Shown here: in pieces, positions 37,793-47,266 of the stretch
Numbering within the stretch: the first letter of the stretch is position 1
Layout of the letters: every line of letters begins with the position of its first letter
Origin: Bacillus sp. V59.32b
GTDB taxonomy: Bacteria > Bacillota > Bacilli > Bacillales > DSM-1321
Assembly: GCF_003429085.1 (NCBI RefSeq)
Contig: NZ_QVTC01000060.1
Coordinates: 1 to 64,000, forward strand
DNA: 64,000 nucleotides
Reading direction: 5' to 3'
The notes under the pieces: model-generated
The model's database searches: none
What the model saw: the letters and a program-made list of their open reading frames with translations, nothing else
What the model was told of the DNA's origin: nothing
Made by a program: the position numbers and the translations under genes

Positions 37793-38764
37793 ATGGAAAA
37801 GTGGATTATGGGCGTCGATCTTGGAGGAACAACGACGAAGCTTGCGATTATCAGCTTTTATGGAGAAATCCTGCACAAATGGGAAATTCCCACGGATATT
37901 TCAGAGAACGGAAAGAATATTACCGTCAACATCGCAAAAGCGATTGATGCTAAGCTTGAAGAACTTGGAGAGCCGAAGAGCAAGCTGTTGGGAATTGGAA
38001 TGGGAGCACCGGGTCCGGTCGATGACGCAACCGGGGCGATTTACGAAGCTGTAAACATCGGCTGGAAGGATTATTATCCGCTCAAGGATTTATTGGAGCT
38101 GGAAACGTCCCTTCCTGCTTTTATTGATAACGATGCCAATATCGCTGCACTTGGTGAAATGTGGAAAGGGGCCGGAAACGGCGCAAAAGATTTGGTTTGT
38201 GTCACGCTCGGAACCGGGGTTGGTGGGGGAGTAATCGCCAATGGTTCATTGGTTCATGGTGTCAGCGGGGCAGCCGGTGAAATTGGGCATATTACCGTTG
38301 TAACCGAAAACGGTTCAGCCTGTAATTGCGGGAACGCCGGCTGTCTTGAAACGGTCGCTTCCGCTACAGGGATTGTCCGATTGGCAAAAGAAGCCCTCGA
38401 AACGCATACAGAAGTCAGTAAGTTGCACGAAATTATAAATAATAATGGCAACCTGTCAGCCAAGGATATTTTTGAATCTGCCTATTCAGGAGATCCGCTG
38501 GCAAACGAAGTTATTCAAAAAATAAGTAATTATTTAGGTTTAGCCATTGCCAATATCGCAAATGCGTTAAACCCTGAAAAAGTGATCCTTGGCGGAGGGG
38601 TATCAAAAGCAGGCGATCAATTGTTGGATCCTGTTCGAGCAGCGTTCAGCCGATATGCCTTCAAAAGGGTTCGGGAATCCACGCAGATTGATATAGCTAC
38701 TCTTGGAAATGATGCGGGTGTGATCGGTGCGGCCTGGTTAGTTAAAAGCGAACTCGCAAATTAG
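37793..38764 (+). CDS. glcK: ROK-family glucokinase
   Basis: 323-residue ATP-dependent glucokinase. N-terminal phosphate motif [13 protein letters not shown], sugar-binding [11 protein letters not shown] with catalytic aspartate, GTGVGGGV, and the ROK zinc motif [10 protein letters not shown]. It phosphorylates intracellular glucose, mainly from disaccharides. ATG 37793 follows GAGGG; an in-frame ATG at 37781 is too close to that site. Confidence 0.95.
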   Translation: MEKWIMGVDLGGTTTKLAIISFYGEILHKWEIPTDISENGKNITVNIAKAIDAKLEELGEPKSKLLGIGMGAPGPVDDATGAIYEAVNIGWKDYYPLKDLLELETSLPAFIDNDANIAALGEMWKGAGNGAKDLVCVTLGTGVGGGVIANGSLVHGVSGAAGEIGHITVVTENGSACNCGNAGCLETVASATGIVRLAKEALETHTEVSKLHEIINNNGNLSAKDIFESAYSGDPLANEVIQKISNYLGLAIANIANALNPEKVILGGGVSKAGDQLLDPVRAAFSRYAFKRVRESTQIDIATLGNDAGVIGAAWLVKSELAN

Positions 38765-38783
38765 TCCGAGACGGGGGATATAC

Positions 38784-40640
38784 ATGATGAAAGCAAATTT
38801 CAGCTTACCCAGGATATCATTATTAGCCATAGCGGTTTTTTCGCTATGGCTAAAAACCTATATCGCCTATTTGGTGAACTTTGACATCGATATCGAAAAC
38901 TGGCTGCAGGGATTCATCCTGTTTATCAACCCGCTTAGTTTCTTGCTGTTTGTGCTTGGCATCAGTCTGTTCCTGAAAGAAAAACGAAGATATACATATC
39001 TGTTCATCACCTCTTTCTTCATAACAGGCATCTTGTTTGCCAACATTGTGTTCTATCGCTTTTTTAATGATTTCCTGACGATTCCCGTCCTTTTTCAGGC
39101 GAGCAATATGAGCGATTTGGGAAGCAGTGTTACAGAGCTGGTGAACCCATGGGATTTTCTATATTTCATCGATATCATCCTGCTGGCTTTTTTTATGAAG
39201 AAGAAGCCTAGCTTCCTGATTGACAGGCATTACTCCCAAAATGACAAAAAGGTATACGTGCTGGCTTCGTTAGGAATCGCCTTTTTCAATCTTGGAATTT
39301 CAGAGGCAGAGCGTCCGGAGCTTTTGACTAGAACCTTTGACCGGGAAATACTCGTGAAAAATATCGGAACGTACAATTACCACATATACGATGTGTTTCT
39401 TCAGTCCAAATCCTCTGCACAACGAGCGTTGGCCGACGGGACGAAGCTCGCTGAAATTGAAAATTACGTCCGTGCCAATCAAAGCGAGCCAAACAGTGAG
39501 TTTTTTGGAATGGCCAGAGGAAAGAACGTGATCATGATTTCCCTGGAATCGACTCAAAGCTTTGTCATTAACGAGTCGGTGAATGGCCCGGAAGTCACTC
39601 CGTTTCTGAACGATCTTATCAAGGATAGCTACTATTTTGATAATTTCTACCATCAAACCGGTCAGGGCAAAACCTCGGACTCTGAATTTATCGTCGAGAA
39701 TTCCTTGTATCCATTAGGGCGCGGCGCGGTGTTCTTTACACATGCGCAGAATGAGTATAACGGGACCCCTGAGACTCTGAATGAGAAAGGATATTTTACG
39801 GCTTCGCTTCATGCCAATGACAAGAGCTTTTGGAACCGGGATATGATGTATCAATCGCTCGGCTACAAACGTTTTTATGATATTGATGATTACCAGGTGA
39901 ACAGCGATAATTCCGTGAGCTGGGGCTTGAAGGATAAAGATTTTTTTAAGCAATCCATCGCCCACTTGGAGGGGATGCCTCAGCCGTTTTATGCAAAATT
40001 AATTACGCTGACCAATCATTTTCCTTTTACACTTGATGAAGCAGACCAATCCATTAATGAGTTCGATTCAAGCTCGGAAACGCTGAACAGGTATTTTCCG
40101 ACTGTGCGCTACACGGATGAAGCATTAAGGCAATTCTTCGGAGATCTAAAAGAGGCGGGCCTTTATGACGATTCCATCATTGTTATTTACGGTGACCACT
40201 ACGGCATTTCCGAAAATCATAACGAAGCGCTCGGCCAATTCCTCGGCAAGGAAATTACTCCTTTTGAATCGGTTCAATTACAGCGCGTTCCGCTTATTAT
40301 CCATGTCCCGGGACAGGAAGGAAAAACGATTTCCGAGGTTTCCGGCCAGGTCGATATTAAACCGACTCTTATGCATCTATTGGGGATTAATTCAAGAGAA
40401 AACATTGAATTTGGAAGCGACCTGTTCGCAAAAGACCGACTCGGCTTTACCGTGCTGCGTGACAGCAGCTTTATTACGGATGACTATCTGTTTACGAGGG
40501 AAGCTTGCTATGATAAGCAAACCGGTGAACTCACCGACAAAATTGCATGTGAGCCGTATTTTGAAAAAGCTAAGCTAGAGCTTGAATACTCTGACAAAAT
40601 TATTTATGGAGACCTGCTCCGTTTCTATAATGACAGGTAG
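38784..40640 (+). CDS. yqgS: LtaS-family lipoteichoic acid synthase/primase YqgS
   Basis: 618 residues: five N-terminal helices (to about residue 165), then a linker and an extracellular sulfatase-type domain. Nucleophile threonine in SLESTQSF, with [20 protein letters not shown] and YGDHYG supplying manganese ligands. The family polymerises or primes glycerolphosphate from phosphatidylglycerol. B. subtilis YqgS is one of four LtaS paralogues with overlapping roles. Follows glcK by 19 nt. Confidence 0.93.
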   Translation: MMKANFSLPRISLLAIAVFSLWLKTYIAYLVNFDIDIENWLQGFILFINPLSFLLFVLGISLFLKEKRRYTYLFITSFFITGILFANIVFYRFFNDFLTIPVLFQASNMSDLGSSVTELVNPWDFLYFIDIILLAFFMKKKPSFLIDRHYSQNDKKVYVLASLGIAFFNLGISEAERPELLTRTFDREILVKNIGTYNYHIYDVFLQSKSSAQRALADGTKLAEIENYVRANQSEPNSEFFGMARGKNVIMISLESTQSFVINESVNGPEVTPFLNDLIKDSYYFDNFYHQTGQGKTSDSEFIVENSLYPLGRGAVFFTHAQNEYNGTPETLNEKGYFTASLHANDKSFWNRDMMYQSLGYKRFYDIDDYQVNSDNSVSWGLKDKDFFKQSIAHLEGMPQPFYAKLITLTNHFPFTLDEADQSINEFDSSSETLNRYFPTVRYTDEALRQFFGDLKEAGLYDDSIIVIYGDHYGISENHNEALGQFLGKEITPFESVQLQRVPLIIHVPGQEGKTISEVSGQVDIKPTLMHLLGINSRENIEFGSDLFAKDRLGFTVLRDSSFITDDYLFTREACYDKQTGELTDKIACEPYFEKAKLELEYSDKIIYGDLLRFYNDR

Positions 40641-40675
40641 ACAAAAATGGGTCTGTACCTAAAAATAGGATGCCC

Positions 40676-40830
40676 GCAACAAAGCTGGTCAGATCTGCAA
40701 CAAACCGGAAATTCCCGTAACAAAAAGTGGGTGTGTAACAAAATCAGATTTCCCGCAACAAAGCTGGTCAAACCTGCAACAAAGCGAGAGTATTCCGTAA
40801 CAAAAAGTGGGGACTGCAACTAATCCAAAA
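40676..40830. repeat. Array D: G[C/T]AACAAA core every ~20 nt
   Basis: G(C/T)AACAAA (last unit GCAACTAA) starts at 40676, 40697, 40717, 40735, 40755, 40776, 40797 and 40816, with steps of 21, 20, 18, 20, 21, 21 and 19 nt. Longer shared blocks (GCAACAAAGCTGGTCA, GTAACAAAAAGTGGG) show unit-level copying. It lies between yqgS and yqgT, upstream of the terminator, so it may be transcribed as the yqgS 3' UTR. Confidence 0.85.
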
Positions 40831-40850
40831 TTAATCCTATTATTTGAATT

Positions 40851-40874
40851 ACCCGGCAGATGCCGGGTTTTTTC
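40851..40874 (+). terminator. glcK-yqgS terminator
   Basis: CCCGGCA (40852-40858) pairs with TGCCGGG (40861-40867) across a 2-nt nominal loop, followed by TTTTTTC. The array D transcript would end here. No gene is seen in 40641-40963. Confidence 0.87.
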
Positions 40875-40963
40875 TTTATCTTTAATATTAAATATCGACT
40901 CATTTTCATTTTTTTTCTGATGTTCACATAAAGTTAAACAGAATATCTGGGGAGGGAACAGAA

Positions 40964-42142
40964 TTGAAATGTACCGGCAGAGACAATGATACATTGGATT
41001 ATTACAGCAGGATTTTTCAAGTTCCGATTGAACTGCTGCGGGATTCAAATCCCCATGTTTCGGACGGGTTGCAATTGGGCGGGAAAACGATCCATATCCC
41101 GGGATACATAATGGAGGAGATGCATATTTCCGGTCAAACGCGGCTTGTGGATATTGCAAAGAGTTATAACATCTCCATGGATGCGCTGCTGCTTTTAAAT
41201 AACAGTGGGGATGCCGTAATGGAGAATGCGTTGGTACCTGTCAGGCTGCAAAAGCCAGTCATTAAAACGAAAAAGCAGTATGATTATGCTGCGGTGCAAA
41301 AAGATTTGGAAAAATTAAAGAAGACGTATCCCTTTCTTGAAATAGAATCAATCGGTAAGAGCGTGCTTGGCAAGGATATATATGAAGTGAGGCTCGGTCA
41401 GGGAGAAGAAATCGTCCACTATAATGGTTCTTTCCATGCGAATGAATGGATTACGACTGCGATTCTCATGAAATGGCTGAATGAGATCCTGCATTGCCTT
41501 ATCGGTGGAATGTCATTAGCGGGAGTCGACCCTCTTCACGTGTATAAGCGGAAAAAGATTTCAATCGTGCCGATGGTGAATCCAGATGGGGTAGACCTTG
41601 TTCTGCATGGGGAGAAGGCAGCGGAAGGCAAAGCAGATGTTGTTGCGATGAACGGTGGGTATGACCGATTTTTTGCATGGAAGGCCAATATTCGGGGAGT
41701 TGACTTAAACAATCAGTACCCTGCCAACTGGGAAATCGAGAAAAAACGAAAAATCCCTCAGGCGCCAGCACCGCGGGATTATCCAGGGGAAGCCTGCTTG
41801 ACCGAACCGGAAGCGATGGCCATGAAAGATCTCGCCTTCAAGCGGAATTTTGAAAAAGTGATAGCACTCCATACGCAAGGAAGTGAATTTTATTGGGGAT
41901 ATGAAGGCAAAGAGCCGGTCTATGCCTCTTGTATTGCTAAAGAGTTTGAAAAAAGGAGCGGCTACAAATCGGTCCGTTATGTGGATAGCCATGCCGGCTA
42001 TAAAGACTGGTTCATTCATGAGTTTCATCGTCCTGGCTTCACCATTGAACTGGGAAAGGGGATCAATCCGTTGCCTTTGTCACAGATGATATCGATTTAC
42101 CGTGATACACTCGGCATCCTGATGGCCGGCTTGTATTTGTAA
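40964..42142 (+). CDS. yqgT: M14 peptidase with LysM domains (gamma-D-glutamyl-diaminopimelate endopeptidase, YqgT)
   Basis: 392 residues. Two N-terminal LysM-like segments (~1-95) are followed by an M14 carboxypeptidase-like domain. Zinc motif NGSFHANEWI (HxxE), third ligand in ALHTQG, catalytic glutamate in FTIELGKG; RGVDLNNQYPANW binds substrate. It hydrolyses the D-Glu-DAP bond of muropeptides. No signal peptide is seen, so it may act in recycling or during sporulation. TTG start with GGGGAGGG at 9 nt. Confidence 0.92.
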   Translation: MKCTGRDNDTLDYYSRIFQVPIELLRDSNPHVSDGLQLGGKTIHIPGYIMEEMHISGQTRLVDIAKSYNISMDALLLLNNSGDAVMENALVPVRLQKPVIKTKKQYDYAAVQKDLEKLKKTYPFLEIESIGKSVLGKDIYEVRLGQGEEIVHYNGSFHANEWITTAILMKWLNEILHCLIGGMSLAGVDPLHVYKRKKISIVPMVNPDGVDLVLHGEKAAEGKADVVAMNGGYDRFFAWKANIRGVDLNNQYPANWEIEKKRKIPQAPAPRDYPGEACLTEPEAMAMKDLAFKRNFEKVIALHTQGSEFYWGYEGKEPVYASCIAKEFEKRSGYKSVRYVDSHAGYKDWFIHEFHRPGFTIELGKGINPLPLSQMISIYRDTLGILMAGLYL

Positions 42143-42171
42143 TTAAAATTATTGATAAGTTGTTACGGCAT

Positions 42172-42194
42172 TTATAAAACTTTTGTTTTATAAT
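42172..42194 (+). promoter_or_regulatory. Inverted repeat overlapping a TATAAT upstream of yqgU
   Basis: TTATAAAAC (42172-42180) pairs with GTTTTATAA (42185-42193). The right arm contains TATAAT (42189-42194), a likely -10. The dyad may be an operator, or simply an AT-rich terminator for yqgT. Confidence 0.4.
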
Positions 42195-42224
42195 GAGTAG
42201 CATATACAATATTGATCAGGGAGT

Positions 42225-43379
42225 GTGGGGGAGATTTCTATTTTTCGTTTTTTTGCGAGTCAGTCATTGCAAAAGCGATTTTTTGCAATGAATATATTAG
42301 CTGTAATCTCCCTGTTTCTTCTTATATCGGCGTGCCAGCCTCAAGCGAAACCGGTCACTGACGACCATAATGAGGAGGTTCCTTCCAGACATAAGCTGTT
42401 AAATGAGGAAAATGATAAATTTGAAGCGGCTCTTGGGTGGCTTGATTCTGAGACCATCTTATATTCAGTGAAACAAGATGAGAATCAACCTCCACAATTA
42501 AAGGTGTTCAATCGGAAAACTGGCAAGCAGGAAATCTTTTATCAGCCAGAAGCCGCTATTGTGAATGTGTCAATCAGTCCATCAAGAAACTATGTGTTGG
42601 TACACACATCTTCCTCCCCGCATAAAGCAAATATCGATATTCTGAAACAAGACGGTACGAAAGAATATTCAGTGGCCATTCCATCCGACGAACTTGATTT
42701 TTCCTGGAATCCATATGAGGACGGCATTCTTTTCTTAACGAGCTTTTCTGAAGATTGGAGCTTCACCTCATATGTGTTAGATACGAAGAAAAAAGCGATT
42801 GCACCTCTCGATTTCCCGCAGCCTTTTGCGCAGTGGGCAGGTAAGGAAGAGCTGCTGTATGTGGATTGGAAAAAAGAAGACCCGGATCTGCGTGCTCCGC
42901 TTATTTCGCTGAATATCAAGAATCAGAAAAAAGAAACGGTGATGCTTGATGTCGTTCACTTCCAAAAAATAAAGAATGGGTTAATGGCGATTCAAGTAGA
43001 AAGTGAGAAGCCGGATCAAGCGGAATATAAGTTTTATAACGGGAAAAAAGAGCAAGTCTCTTCTTTTTCAGTCCCGCACGTGAATACGTTTTCGGATTCG
43101 ATGATTCCCTTTTACAGCTTTGACGATAAAAAAAATACCTTTTACACCTTTACTCCGGAAAGTGCTTTTACCGGGGATCCTTATCAAGGAACATTCAAGC
43201 TGATTGAATATAATTGGGAGACCGGCAAGAAAAAAGAGGTGCTGAAGGAGATGGAAAATGCGCCGTTAAGCTGTTCGTCGGAAGGCAGCTGGTGTTTGTA
43301 TGGCCATCAGTTGGAGAGTGTGATAAATATGCAGGAAAAGAAGGTATATCCGCTTTTGAAGGCTAGAAATGACGAGTAA
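42225..43379 (+). CDS. yqgU: Lipoprotein, YqgU-like
   Basis: Up to 384 residues: signal peptide NILAVISLFLLISAC with lipobox cysteine, then an extracytoplasmic domain with repeated W/D-containing strands (a beta-propeller is possible). The start is unclear: GTG 42225 is almost on its ribosome site, while the strong GGGGGAG (42227-42233) points to ATT 42240; ATG 42288 would leave a signal peptide without basic residues. Position after yqgT matches yqgU. Function unknown. Confidence 0.78.
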   Translation: MGEISIFRFFASQSLQKRFFAMNILAVISLFLLISACQPQAKPVTDDHNEEVPSRHKLLNEENDKFEAALGWLDSETILYSVKQDENQPPQLKVFNRKTGKQEIFYQPEAAIVNVSISPSRNYVLVHTSSSPHKANIDILKQDGTKEYSVAIPSDELDFSWNPYEDGILFLTSFSEDWSFTSYVLDTKKKAIAPLDFPQPFAQWAGKEELLYVDWKKEDPDLRAPLISLNIKNQKKETVMLDVVHFQKIKNGLMAIQVESEKPDQAEYKFYNGKKEQVSSFSVPHVNTFSDSMIPFYSFDDKKNTFYTFTPESAFTGDPYQGTFKLIEYNWETGKKKEVLKEMENAPLSCSSEGSWCLYGHQLESVINMQEKKVYPLLKARNDE

Positions 43380-43424
43380 TTGGCGATGGTTGGAGATACA
43401 ATTAAGTAAAACTTGTGTATAAAG

Positions 43425-43455
43425 AGAAAAACTCGCCGGTTGGCGAGTTTTCTTA
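43425..43455. terminator. Bidirectional terminator between yqgU and yqgW
   Basis: ACTCGCC (43431-43437) pairs with GGCGAGT (43442-43448), flanked by AAAA and TTTTC. It serves the two convergent genes. Confidence 0.85.
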
Positions 43456-43459
43456 ATAT

Positions 43460-43633
43460 TTAGTGTGCAACCGGATATCCGCTTTCGATGATTGTCATGA
43501 CCGTGAACCAGCCGAAAACAGCCGCACTGCCAGCCGCGAAAAACAATCCTAAGAAATTCTTGCTTTTAAATGTTTTGACAACCGCGAGCATTGCCATGAT
43601 TGTCACAAGTCCGAAGATAATCATTAATTGCAT
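43460..43633 (-). CDS. yqgW: Small membrane protein, DUF2759 (YqgW-like)
   Basis: 57 residues, almost entirely two membrane helices (LMIIFGLVTIMAMLAVV and LFFAAGSAAVFGWFTVM) joined by a KTFKSKNFLG turn. A good AAGGAGG site precedes the ATG at 43633. The position and size match YqgW/DUF2759. Function unknown. An apparent plus-strand frame over the same bases has no ribosome site. Confidence 0.82.
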   Translation of the reverse strand: MQLMIIFGLVTIMAMLAVVKTFKSKNFLGLFFAAGSAAVFGWFTVMTIIESGYPVAH

Positions 43634-43761
43634 GGTTGTTCCTCCTTATGTACTGAAGAATGTTTCATCTTAAGAATAAACTTATTATGCCCAAGATTGA
43701 CGGAATGACGGATAAATATGTAAAAAATCGTGTATTCTTTACTATTTTAATAGTTTTTTTA

Positions 43762-44230
43762 TTATTTGTCGAGGGCTAAAAATGATGGTTGAACCTGATA
43801 TGCTTTTGCAATACCGAGCACCAAATCTTTTTGAAAAGCATCGATGAAATAAACGTTTTCATCGGACCTTGCAATTAAGATTTCATCCATTTCCAAAAGC
43901 GCCATTTCAATCTCTGTTTTCCCGCCTGAGGCAAATTGGAAACATGCGAGACTTTGTTTGAAAAGATAGGTCGAAGCCTCTGTTTTAAAGCCGTAATCCT
44001 CGAAAAGCTCAAGAGGTATGAAAGCAGCGTCTTCTAAGAGGCTGTGAATCTGCACGAAGGCTTCGGCTGCGGTGGAAATCTCCATACATAATTGCGCTTC
44101 CTTTTTTTGAGCTGGATAAGAGCATGGACTCAAAACGATCCATGATCTCAACTTGTTCCTCCAGCAGCCTATAAAGATCGGGAAATTCCTCCAGGCTAAC
44201 CCCCAGTTCGATTGCAAATACCGATTTCAT
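43762..44230 (-). pseudogene. Unnamed gene with +1 frameshift at an A7 run
   Basis: The first ~45 codons (MKSVFAIELGVSLEEFPDLY...) run from ATG 44230. At the minus-strand run TCAAAAAAAGG (about 44102-44110) the coding continues in the +1 frame (AQLCMEISTAAEAF...) to the TAA at 43762. Removing one A restores a single ~155-residue frame. Both parts have coherent helical, acidic composition, so this was one gene. I do not recognise the family. Divergent from yqgX. Confidence 0.7.
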
Positions 44231-44341
44231 GTGCGGGCCCCCATGTCTTTTCTTAAAAATATAACGCATATAGTGTAAAATAGAAATCAATAACTTGTCA
44301 GTCGTTCTTTTTAAAGAAAATAAATAATGGAGATGAAAAAT

Positions 44342-44974
44342 ATGAAATGGTATCAGCTCCCACTGGGGCCCTTGCAAACCAATTGTTATATACTTTCTAA
44401 TGATGCCAAGGAGTGCATCATCTTCGATCCGGGCGAAGAAGCAGCCAAGCTTATTCAATATGTCCAGACGAAAAAACTGAAGCCGCTCGCCGTCCTATTG
44501 ACTCACGCTCATTTTGATCATATTGGCGCGTTGGATGAGATCCGTGATTTTTTCAAGATTCCAGCCTATCTTCATGAGAAAGAAGCCAAATGGCTGCTCG
44601 ATCCGGCTTTGAACGGATCACAGCTTTTTCCGGGTGAGCCGATCCGTTTAAAACCGGCAGACCATATTCTAGCCGTCGAAACCGAACTTGCGATTGGCAG
44701 CTTTTCATTTAAGCTGTTCGAAACACCGGGACACTCTCCGGGAAGCATTTCTTATTATTTAGAAGAAAAAGGGCTCGTCTTTTCTGGTGATGTGTTGTTT
44801 CAGCAGAGTATTGGCCGCACCGATCTGCCGGGTGGAAACGAAAAGCAGCTCATGAAGAGCATCCATGAAAAGCTGCTGACATTGCCTGAGGATACAATTG
44901 TGTTGTCCGGCCACGGAGCCGTTACGACGATTATCGATGAAATGGAAAGCAATCCATTTTTGAACGGGTTTTAA
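44342..44974 (+). CDS. yqgX: Metallo-beta-lactamase-fold hydrolase YqgX
   Basis: 210-residue glyoxalase II-like MBL protein. Zinc motif THAHFDHIGA (HxHxDH), further ligands in ETPGHSPGS and LSGHGA, and SGDVLFQQSIGRTDLPGG. Substrate unknown, probably a thioester. ATG 44342 is placed 8 nt after GGAGATG; earlier in-frame ATGs at 44327 and 44333 lie on the ribosome site. Confidence 0.92.
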   Translation: MKWYQLPLGPLQTNCYILSNDAKECIIFDPGEEAAKLIQYVQTKKLKPLAVLLTHAHFDHIGALDEIRDFFKIPAYLHEKEAKWLLDPALNGSQLFPGEPIRLKPADHILAVETELAIGSFSFKLFETPGHSPGSISYYLEEKGLVFSGDVLFQQSIGRTDLPGGNEKQLMKSIHEKLLTLPEDTIVLSGHGAVTTIIDEMESNPFLNGF

Positions 44975-45007
44975 CGATTATTCAAACATTTAAAGCGGGG
45001 CAATGAA

Positions 45008-46120
45008 ATGGAAAAATTCATAATCGATTTATTGAATCAAAAGCCTGATCGGAAAATGACTTACCATGAATTTATAAGCACTGTCCTTTATACACCAAAG
45101 CTTGGCTATTATATGGGGGATAGAGAAAAAATCGGGAAACAGGGTGATTTTTACACGACAAGCAATTTGTCTGATGTGTTCGGCCGCACGCTTGCCAAGT
45201 GGATTTTGCATATCATTACTGAATCCGGCCTGCCCCCGGTCCTATGTGAAATCGGCGGAGGAACCGGGAGACTTGCCGATTCTATCCTTACCTACATAAA
45301 AAATCATGAACCTGATATGTTTGACAGGCTGCAGTATTTCATCATTGATATTAGTCCCTTTCAAAGGGAAAAACAAAAGGAGACATTGTCGGCCTTTAAA
45401 GATATACATTATATAGACGCGCTGGAAGACCTGCCTGTTATCGAGGGAATCATATTTTCGAATGAACTCTTTGACGCATTGCCTGTCCATGTAGTGGAGA
45501 AAAAACACGGGCTTTTGTTTGAGGTGATGATAACCGAGAAAGCGGGACAGCTTGTGGAAGTTCTAGAGCCGCTTGAGAAGCAGGAAATACTTCGCTATTT
45601 ACAAGAGCAAGATGTTTCACTCGTTGAGGGACAGCGATTCGAGGTGCCGCTGGAAATGGTCGCTTACTTGCAATCGATTGCCGGACATTTACAAAAAGGT
45701 TTTCTTGTTTCGATTGATTACGGCTACACGAATGAAGAATGGAAGGAGCCTGTCCATAGGAAGGGAAGCCTTAGAGGCTATCATAAACATCAGATGGTTG
45801 AAAATGTATTGTCATATCCGGGGAAAATGGATATGACCACGCATATTCACTTCGATGCTTTGATCAAATTTGGTGCGGTGTTCGGTCTGAAACATGAAGC
45901 ACTTATCGGACAACAGGAATTTCTGTTACGGGCGGGGATACTGAACGAACTGCAGGCTCACGATGATCCCAACCCCTTTTCAGAAACCGCAAAACGGAAT
46001 AGAGCGATCCGAAACCTCATCGTTCCCGGAGGAATCAGCTCCTATTTTCGGGTGTTGCTACAGTCGAAAGGGCTACCCGCTGATCAAACTTTATTTCCGG
46101 AGGAAAAGGAAAACCCATGA
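45008..46120 (+). CDS. MidA/NDUFAF7-family SAM methyltransferase
   Basis: 370 residues, COG1565 (DUF185). The N-terminal TPKLGYYMGDREKIGKQGDFYTT-type segment is typical, followed by the SAM motif CEIGGGTGRLA and the FSNELFDALPVHVVE motif. Eukaryotic relatives are protein-arginine methyltransferases acting on complex I; the bacterial substrate is unknown. It follows yqgX by 33 nt. Its stop codon lies inside a 14-bp terminator stem. Confidence 0.9.
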   Translation: MEKFIIDLLNQKPDRKMTYHEFISTVLYTPKLGYYMGDREKIGKQGDFYTTSNLSDVFGRTLAKWILHIITESGLPPVLCEIGGGTGRLADSILTYIKNHEPDMFDRLQYFIIDISPFQREKQKETLSAFKDIHYIDALEDLPVIEGIIFSNELFDALPVHVVEKKHGLLFEVMITEKAGQLVEVLEPLEKQEILRYLQEQDVSLVEGQRFEVPLEMVAYLQSIAGHLQKGFLVSIDYGYTNEEWKEPVHRKGSLRGYHKHQMVENVLSYPGKMDMTTHIHFDALIKFGAVFGLKHEALIGQQEFLLRAGILNELQAHDDPNPFSETAKRNRAIRNLIVPGGISSYFRVLLQSKGLPADQTLFPEEKENP

Positions 46121-46141
46121 AATTTGATTTCATGGGTTTTA
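46110..46141. terminator. Perfect 14-bp terminator overlapping a stop codon
   Basis: AAAACCCATGAAAT (46110-46123) pairs without mismatch with ATTTCATGGGTTTT (46127-46140) around a 3-nt loop. The TGA of the methyltransferase gene (46118-46120) is in the left arm. Likely bidirectional, serving convergent yqgY as well. Confidence 0.88.
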
Positions 46142-46151
46142 TGTACGCTTA

Positions 46152-46400
46152 TTAATGACCGGTAGCGGCACCTGGAACCATCATAAATGTAGTCCAGTAG
46201 GTAAATCCGGCAAAGAAAATGGTTAGGTATGCGCCGAATACATAGATATACATACGTTCAGATAATTTCAAATAACTTAAAAGAATAAAGAATACGGTTT
46301 GCCCGACGAAAAGTAATGCTGTCGTATTCATATCACCAAGATAAAACATAATAGCCATGATACCTGTCCAAAAACCCATAACCCTGTACATACGCTCCAT
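46152..46400 (-). CDS. yqgY: DUF2626 membrane protein YqgY
   Basis: 82 residues with three predicted membrane helices (WTGIMAIMFYLGDM, LLFVGQTVFFILLSYL, IYVFGAYLTIFFAGFTY) and a glycine-rich end. It matches the YqgY/DUF2626 family by size and sequence pattern. AGGAGGG precedes the ATG. Function unknown. Confidence 0.84.
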   Translation of the reverse strand: MERMYRVMGFWTGIMAIMFYLGDMNTTALLFVGQTVFFILLSYLKLSERMYIYVFGAYLTIFFAGFTYWTTFMMVPGAATGH

Positions 46401-46480
46401 CTGTATCCCTCCTTTGTCCCATCATGTTCCTCCTAAATTATAAATTAGATGGTAATAAGATGTAAACCCCCTGTTTGTTT

Positions 46481-47182
46481 CTACTGTGTGAGGATTGCCT
46501 GATATACGCAGGATTCGCACCCTGAAAGCATATTTTCCTTTTCCACAAGTTCGACAGAATCAAACAAGGATTCAAACAGCCCCTTCAAAAAAGCGACGTG
46601 CATCGTGCAAATGGCTTCGGTCTCCTGTAATGCCACTTCCTTGAACGGACAATTGAAGATTTCAAAATAAATTTTCGATTGATCCTCACTAACATTCAAT
46701 TCCGGATAGAATCCAGCGAGCGTGGCTGCGCTTTTCAGCATCTTCAATCTTTCTTCGAATGAAAATTCGCCATTGGCCTTCGTGCCTGCAGCCAGCTGCC
46801 CGGCTGCCAGCTCCTGTCCAAACTGCTTACCTGTCTGATGCAGGGCTTGTTTTCCTGCTTCACCAAGTGTAAGCATTGTCTGGATCGCGATTTTTGATAA
46901 TAACTGATAGTCGCGGAAAGGAAAGTGGAGCTGAATGAGCTCGTTAGACAATCGATAAAGCCTGCTCGGACGTCCGCCTTTTCCCGTTTTCTTTGTTTCA
47001 GAAATCAGCATTTTCACATCTTCAAGCTTTGAGAGATGGAGCCTGGCAACGTTTGGATGAATCGCAAATGAATCAGCGATCTCTTGGACGGTCACCTCCT
47101 GATGACGGTTGGTAATATGCTGATAAATATAATATCGGGTCGGATCAGATAATACATTGGTTATTCTTAATGTTTGTTCCAT
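46481..47182 (-). CDS. Winged-helix transcriptional regulator with C-terminal cysteines
   Basis: 233 residues. The N-terminal ArsR/DeoR-type winged helix (LSDPTRYYIYQHI, VQEIADSFAIHPNVARLHLSKLE, GGRPSRLYRL) is followed by a COG2345-like domain. That domain ends with FNCPFKE, an ICTMH segment and SGCESCVY. The cysteine set recalls SufR-type Fe-S-sensing regulators, but the ligand is unproven. Divergent from comG with a palindromic operator candidate between them. Targets unknown. Confidence 0.8.
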   Translation of the reverse strand: MEQTLRITNVLSDPTRYYIYQHITNRHQEVTVQEIADSFAIHPNVARLHLSKLEDVKMLISETKKTGKGGRPSRLYRLSNELIQLHFPFRDYQLLSKIAIQTMLTLGEAGKQALHQTGKQFGQELAAGQLAAGTKANGEFSFEERLKMLKSAATLAGFYPELNVSEDQSKIYFEIFNCPFKEVALQETEAICTMHVAFLKGLFESLFDSVELVEKENMLSGCESCVYQAILTQ

Positions 47183-47243
47183 CCTTTTTCACCTCAAGGC
47201 ATAGCTTATATATTCCATTATAGTACTGTGGAAATGAGGGGAA

Positions 47244-47266
47244 TGTGAGAAAATTCACATTGTGAA
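47244..47266. promoter_or_regulatory. Palindromic operator candidate between the regulator and comGA
   Basis: TGTGA (47244-47248), TCACA (47255-47259) and TGTGA (47261-47265) are three half-sites. The last two form TTCACATTGTGAA (47254-47266), a perfect 6-bp dyad around one base. It lies in the 185-nt divergent promoter region and is a plausible site for the adjacent regulator. Confidence 0.5.

Noticed and set aside
43488-43673. 61-codon plus-strand ORF
   Set aside because: It mirrors the minus-strand YqgW gene, which has the AAGGAGG site and membrane-protein composition.
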